Shown here: positions 6,966-10,097 of the stretch, one piece after another | Numbering within the stretch: position 1 is the stretch's first letter | How the letters are laid out: the number at the start of each line of letters is the position of its first letter | Assembly (NCBI GenBank): GCA_030037185.1 | Contig: JASHRR010000454.1 | Location: 1-10,097 of the forward strand | Length of the DNA: 10,097 nt | Direction: 5' to 3' | Source of the DNA: Xanthobacteraceae bacterium | GTDB taxonomy: Bacteria; Pseudomonadota; Alphaproteobacteria; Rhizobiales; Xanthobacteraceae | The notes under the pieces: model-generated | Database searches by the model: none | The model's input: the letters and a program-made list of their open reading frames with translations, nothing else | Told to the model about the DNA's origin: nothing | Position numbers and translations under genes: made by a program

Positions 6966-7640
6966 TGCGAAGGCGTCATTCCGAGATATTCGGCCGCCTC
7001 ACACTTCGGCGTCCCCAACTGCATCAGCCAGGTCGCCGCCGTGTGCCGCAAGACATGCGGCGTGACCCACCGGAGCCCTACCGCGTGTGCCAGCGCTCGG
7101 AACGCCTTGTCCACGTCCTTGACCGGCTGGCCGTTCCACTCGATCACGTAGCGTTGCCCGGAGCGTTGCCAGCGCCGCATATGGGCAAGAAGACGTTGAG
7201 GCAGCGGGGCGGCCGGCCGGCGCTTCTTCGTCTCCCGCTGGCCCGCGGGGCGCCGATAGAAGATGCCTCGGGACAGGTCTACCCAACCCTTACCGACCGT
7301 GGGCTCCAACGCGGCGCCGCAGATGGCAGCGGCTCTGGTGCCCGTATAGAGGCCGACCAGAATGAGCCGCGTCAGGTGGCGCCGGGATTGGCGCCCCGTC
7401 GGGTGGCCTTTCTGGACCTCCCGGTAGCACCAGGCGGCCCATAACAACTTGGCGGCCTGCGACCGCGTCAACCATTCCTCTGGCGGGACGGACTTGTCCG
7501 GCAGCACCACGCTGATGATCCGATCACAATGCCCTTCCTGCCGATGATGATTGACGGCTGCGCGGAGCTCTTCGAGATCGCGGCGCGCGCCGGCTTGCGT
7601 CTCGCGGCTGCGGGCGTAAGCACGGCAGAGCTCACTGTGG
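6966..7640 (-). pseudogene. Tyrosine integrase remnant, truncated at both ends
   Basis: The conserved part runs from ELCRAYARSR (about 7633) to AAEYLGMTP (about 6971), all in one frame. It holds LTRLILVGLYTGTR with the first catalytic Arg, the family-typical REVQKGHPTGRQSRRH and GIFYRRPAGQRETKKRR segments, and HVLRHTAATWLMQLG with the catalytic HxxR. The sequence stops just where the segment carrying the nucleophilic tyrosine (usually VYGHHHPD-like) should follow, and the frame runs instead into the Crp/Fnr gene. The N-terminal core-binding part is replaced upstream by an unrelated plus-strand reading frame. The product cannot be an active recombinase. The open frame itself extends from 7843 to 6836, but its ends are not integrase-like. 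Confidence 0.8.
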
Positions 7641-7651
7641 TTGCCCGATGC

Positions 7652-7813
7652 ATGGAGGCCGGCACCCTGGTGATGTCCGCTGGCCTCAACGCGTTGGCGT
7701 TTACCGGCGGCGCGTTCGACGCCGGGCATTGGGCACAAATTGCCTTCGGGTGTTTGGTGCCGGCGGCGATCAGCGGAGCCACGTACATCCCGGCCCGGCT
7801 TGCGCGGCGTTGA
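7652..7813 (+). pseudogene. Remnant of a small membrane-associated protein
   Basis: The frame from ATG 7652 to TGA 7811-7813 gives 53 residues with a hydrophobic stretch (IAFGCLVPAAISGATYI) and strongly G/C-biased third positions typical of real coding DNA here. The frame is open further upstream, but there it is antisense to the integrase remnant, so the true 5' end is probably lost at the junction near 7640. No ribosome binding site or known family was recognised. Confidence 0.35.
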
Positions 7814-7906
7814 GGCGTCACGGTCAATGACGAAATTCGTCATTCCCCATGGTGCGTCGAAGGGTTATCCCGTTCCCCTGCCCGGTGTTGGCAAGGAGGA
7901 TTGGCA

Positions 7907-7969
7907 ATGCCTGGACCTGATTTCTTCGTGGTTGTTGGTGGTGCTATTTTCGGGGGAATAATCAGATGA
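7907..7969 (+). CDS. Possible 20-residue hydrophobic peptide overlapping the lipoprotein start
   Basis: An ATG preceded by AAGGAGGATTGGCA, the strongest plus-strand ribosome binding site here, opens a 20-residue frame with a hydrophobic core (FFVVVGGAIFGGII), long enough for one membrane segment. Its TGA overlaps the next ATG as ATGA, the usual arrangement for translational coupling. It could be a small membrane protein or a leader peptide. Its third positions are not G/C-biased, and an overlapping frame (7827-7961) is an alternative, so it may be only a relic of the upstream region. Confidence 0.4.
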   Translation: MPGPDFFVVVGGAIFGGIIR

Positions 7970-8208
7970 AACTACTAGCCATCATCATTTCCGGCCTGAC
8001 ATTGGCGTCGTGTGCAATGACTTGGGTGAAGCCGGGTGCAACAGCGGACATGCTGAAAACCGATCAGGCTCAATGCCAGTCTGAAGCCACCAAGGCCAAG
8101 GCCACGGGTGCCAATCCAGATATCGGGCAGATTGGCATCAACATGAACCAGATTGAGCGAACCTGTATGCGGGCTAAGGGCTGGGAGCTGCAAAGGGTCG
8201 AGCAATAA
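7966..8208 (+). CDS. Small lipoprotein of unknown function
   Basis: Encodes 80 residues with a lipoprotein signal peptide: MKLLAIIISGLTLASC, with lipobox LASC at 13-16 and Cys16 as the lipidated residue. The mature chain begins AMTWVKPGA and carries two further cysteines and a C-terminal KGWELQ. This layout is seen in short envelope lipoproteins and in phage- or plasmid-encoded ones. The start overlaps the stop of the short hydrophobic frame (ATGA), and GGGGGAA lies upstream. It should sit in the inner or outer membrane facing the periplasm. The gene ends right at a junction with a minus-strand gene fragment. Confidence 0.72.
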   Translation: MKLLAIIISGLTLASCAMTWVKPGATADMLKTDQAQCQSEATKAKATGANPDIGQIGINMNQIERTCMRAKGWELQRVEQ

Positions 8209-8211
8209 GGC

Positions 8212-8571
8212 GCCCGTCGCACGAACGGCGTAACGCGCCACCTCGGCGGGCTTGTGCATCGGGATCGACACGACTTCGCGGCCGCCGTCCGTCCACGACT
8301 TCAGCTGTGAATGAAGCCCAAACCAGGCCGAATGGGTCTGCATCGGGGCGCTGACGGTGCCGACGACAAATCCCGGGATTGCGTTGTATTGTGCGGCGAG
8401 CCGGCGGGCGAGCGCGATCAGCTTGCTGTTGCGGTACAGGAAGTACGCGTCATCCTTCGCGTCGCCCGTTTCCCTGCTGTGATTGCGGAACGTCACGGCG
8501 ATGATGTAGAGCTGGCCGTCCTTCTCGGCCAGGATGTCGAAGCATTCGAAGTTGTGGCGGCCGAGGCGCAC
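8212..8571 (-). pseudogene. Internal fragment of an unrecognised gene, truncated at both ends
   Basis: The minus-strand frame RHNFECFDILAEKDGQLYIIAVTFRN to EVARYAVRAT reads like a conserved folded protein with normal codon bias. Beyond about 8212 it only continues antisense to the lipoprotein gene, so its 3' end is lost. Its 5' end falls inside the decayed CRISPR repeat, where a GTG at 8571 is the first possible start without a convincing ribosome binding site. The order FDI, a short loop, then LYIIAVTF resembles the core of PD-(D/E)xK nuclease-like folds, but the usual (E/Q)xK reads AVT, so this is a weak guess. It is probably not functional. Confidence 0.5.
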
Positions 8572-8730
8572 GCGCCTCGGATGCCTACACGACGGAGAAG
8601 ACCCGTCCCCTGCTGATCGAGCTTCAATGAGGGCGAGGTGCGGGCGCCTCGGATGCAGGGCCCTGTTGTCGTGGCCGCGGCGCCGTTCCCATTTGCTTCA
8701 ATGAGGCCGAGGCGCGCGCGCCTCGGATGC
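8549..8730 (-). CRISPR. Fossil CRISPR array: two 36-bp repeats, a decayed terminal repeat and two spacers
   Basis: Repeats lie at 8695-8730, 8621-8656 (three substitutions relative to the first) and 8549-8584 (last 26 bases of the plus-strand form conserved, first 10 lost). Spacers are 8585-8620 (36 bp) and 8657-8694 (38 bp), unrelated to each other. The plus-strand repeat begins GCTTCAATGAGG and ends CCTCGGATGC. On the minus strand it ends ATTGAAGC, like the common ATTGAAAC repeat end, so transcription is probably leftward. In that reading the decayed end is the 3' end of the last repeat, the usual leader-distal pattern, and the leader would be right of 8730. Each repeat holds a palindrome (CCGAGGCGC...GCGCCTCGG); the substitutions keep it foldable, including a G-T pair in the middle repeat. 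No cas gene is seen. Confidence 0.72.
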
Positions 8731-9490
8731 CCCTACCCTACAAGCGCTTGCGCGCTCAAGCAATCCGGCCATGTTTTCGAGGGGTGCGCGACCGCGACCG
8801 ACGTGGCATCCGGATCACTGCGATCTCTTCACGATGTCAAACAGCCCCGTAACTGCAACAGCTTAACAATGATTCGAGCGGAGGCAGCTATTTCGTCGTC
8901 ACCTAGGGCCTCGAAACATCTCGGCAAGGACAGCAATGATGTCAATCGTGATGGCGAACCACGATTGGCGGCTGATCTATGCTTCCTTGCACTATTTTCC
9001 CCCCTCGTTCATTTAACGGTCCGAGCCGGCCAAACGGTAGTTACTTCAAGCCCGCGCCGCCAATGGCAGCGCGACCACTTCGGGCGCGCAAAGACAAACC
9101 CCGCCCGTCTGGCACATTGAAGGTCAAGGGCTCGACGCTACCGCTGGTGGATACGGCACCGGCACGCGCCAACGATAACATGGGCGCGACCAGCAGATAC
9201 AGCAGCAGATTCGCCGCGCTTGCCGGCGGCTACGCCGCTGGCAAACTCGCTTGCAACGAAGGCGAGCGGAGCCAAAACGCGGATGTGGCGCTCGCCGAGA
9301 AACTCGCATTCGGCAATCTCGGACTCGGATAGACGCTCGACCTTTGCCCCAGCCGCGAACGCCTCCGACGAAACACAAAGACCGCCCGGGAGACCCCGCG
9401 TCCTCCGAAATAATCCTCTCTCGTTGATCCGCATCAAGGGTAATCCCCGGTCGACCGCTATTTTATTATGATCAAATGGGGAGTGCGATC
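8731..9490. other. Stretch without a confident gene; left end may be the CRISPR leader
   Basis: The first 100-200 bases beside the canonical repeat are where a leader would be expected under leftward transcription. Open frames on both strands around 9124-9437 have similar codon bias, overlap each other and show no recognised motif, so I call neither. Candidates are plus strand 8979-9332 and minus strand 9138-9437. Confidence 0.45.
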
Positions 9491-9745
9491 GTGACGGAAA
9501 GTCGAGATTTTCACTTCGGTAGTCGGCTTCTGAGTGTGAGGGCGGTAGCCTTCAACGAAGGCTGGCGCGTTCGTGTGTTCGATGGGGACCGACCGGCGAC
9601 CGACGTTGTGTATACGGTCGCGCACGAGAACATGGCTGATGCTTCTATGGCCTCGATGCACCTCGTGGATGAATTGATGACCGTCGCTCAAGACGATATC
9701 GAGGAGGGGCGGGTGAAGCTCATTCCCAGAACAAGCCCCTATTAA
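9491..9745 (+). CDS. Small conserved-looking hypothetical protein
   Basis: Encodes 84 residues from GTG 9491, chosen over ATG 9476 because GGGGAG lies 7 bases before the GTG while nothing suitable precedes the ATG. The sequence (FHFGSRLLSVRAVAFNEGWRVRVF, then YTVAHENMADA and a final helix VDELMTVAQDDIEEGRVKL) looks like a compact cytosolic alpha/beta protein. It has no signal peptide or membrane segment. Similar short proteins of unknown role are common in Bradyrhizobium-type genomes; that is from general recollection, not a search. Function unknown. Confidence 0.65.
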   Translation: MTESRDFHFGSRLLSVRAVAFNEGWRVRVFDGDRPATDVVYTVAHENMADASMASMHLVDELMTVAQDDIEEGRVKLIPRTSPY

Positions 9746-9768
9746 TCGTAATAAGTAGGTAGGCACTC

Positions 9769-9960
9769 ATGCGGCAGCCGCGCGCGAACATTAAAAGCGG
9801 CAACGCGCCTCGCAATCAGGCGAGACGCAAAGCGATATTTGAAGGAAGGCTTCTGGAAGAAGGATCGAACTTTTTTCGGGGTCGCGCTGCAAGGACGGCA
9901 TCGATGATTTTTTTGATGCTCTCCAAAGCGATGACCACGTGCGGTCCAAAGGCTTCCTAG
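9769..9960 (+). CDS. Short basic hypothetical ORF, possibly frameshifted
   Basis: Encodes 63 residues starting 23 bases after the previous stop, with a weak TAGGTAGG before the ATG. The first half is basic and hydrophilic (MRQPRANIKSGNAPRNQARR, then IFEGRLLEEGSNFF). The second half looks less protein-like. From about 9876 another plus-strand frame (DGIDDFFDALQSDDHVRSKGF) looks better, so a frameshift at the T-run 9871-9876 is possible. No family recognised. Confidence 0.3.
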   Translation: MRQPRANIKSGNAPRNQARRKAIFEGRLLEEGSNFFRGRAARTASMIFLMLSKAMTTCGPKAS

Positions 9961-9965
9961 CGGCT

Positions 9966-10097
9966 TATGTTGGCGCTAAGCCCGCCCACTTGCCCGTCCA
10001 GCAATCCGCGAAAGTCAAACTGGTTATCAACGTCGAAACCATTAAGGCGCTCGGAATCACTTACACCACTGCCGCTTCCGGGTCGCGCATACCCTAT
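9966..10097 (+). pseudogene. C-terminal remnant of an ABC_sub_bind-type substrate-binding protein
   Basis: The frame AYVGAKPAHLPVQQSAKVKLVINVETIKALGIT matches the conserved C-terminal end of ABC transporter substrate-binding proteins of the ABC_sub_bind family (typically [30 protein letters not shown]). The usual end after this box (VPPSLLARADEVIE-like) is replaced by a diverged sequence still open at the window edge. The region before YVGAKP does not match the family, and the first part of the protein is absent from the window. It is a displaced fragment rather than a working gene. The motif match is by eye. Confidence 0.55.

Noticed and set aside
7827..7961. Plus-strand frame starting MTKFVIPHGA
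   Set aside because: No ribosome binding site before it, and the good one at 7892-7898 serves the overlapping frame; no recognisable family.
8621..8730. Repeats as REP/BIME-type palindromes
   Set aside because: The unit is 36 bp including a non-palindromic ATTGAAGC end, with unrelated spacers of regular length, fitting CRISPR better; still worth a database check.
9871..9914. Programmed -1 frameshift at T-runs in the right-end ORF
   Set aside because: The heptamer is not in the right phase for a standard slippery site and neither product is recognised; decay or chance is simpler.

Overview
The window looks like a chromosomal accessory region of a GC-rich alphaproteobacterium, most likely Rhizobiales of the Bradyrhizobium/Nitrobacter/Rhodopseudomonas type. 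This is inference from codon bias, the integrase type, an ABC_sub_bind-type transporter remnant and a Ldh_2 paralogue. No rRNA or tRNA gene was seen. Much of the DNA is mosaic: intact genes are separated by gene fragments that end abruptly against one another.

Left part (1-2373). A frameshifted tyrosine-integrase remnant enters from the left edge. Next comes an intact minus-strand Ldh_2-family oxidoreductase (245-1237) with a strong ribosome binding site and a small palindrome upstream. About 570 bases follow with no gene I can support. Then comes a small, AT-richer minus-strand gene for an exported protein of unknown function (1810-2373), which appears to have its own promoter.

Centre (2640-6965). 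The main feature is a minus-strand gene for a 1143-residue membrane-anchored, ClpB/ClpA-like protein with two AAA+ modules. Its C-terminal ~260 residues resemble peptide chain release factor 2 with the catalytic GGQ domain cut out and the SPF stop-codon motif lost. The first AAA+ module has a degenerate Walker B; the second is canonical except that the aromatic pore loop is shortened. Upstream on the same strand is a Crp/Fnr-type regulator broken by a frameshift before its DNA-binding helices. A perfect 15-bp palindrome lies right after its real stop codon, about 200 bp before the AAA+ gene. The AAA+ protein, its neighbouring exported protein and the regulator are the best candidate for an undescribed system here; their functional link is inference only.

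Right part (6966-10097). A second, better preserved integrase remnant, cut just before its catalytic tyrosine, abuts the regulator gene. It is followed by a remnant of a small plus-strand membrane protein, a possible 20-residue peptide gene overlapping a small lipoprotein gene, and a minus-strand gene fragment that runs into a fossil CRISPR array of two full repeats plus one decayed terminal repeat (8549-8730). No cas gene is visible. About 760 bases without a confident gene follow, then a small conserved-looking hypothetical gene, a possible short ORF, and the 3' remnant of an ABC_sub_bind-type substrate-binding protein at the right edge.
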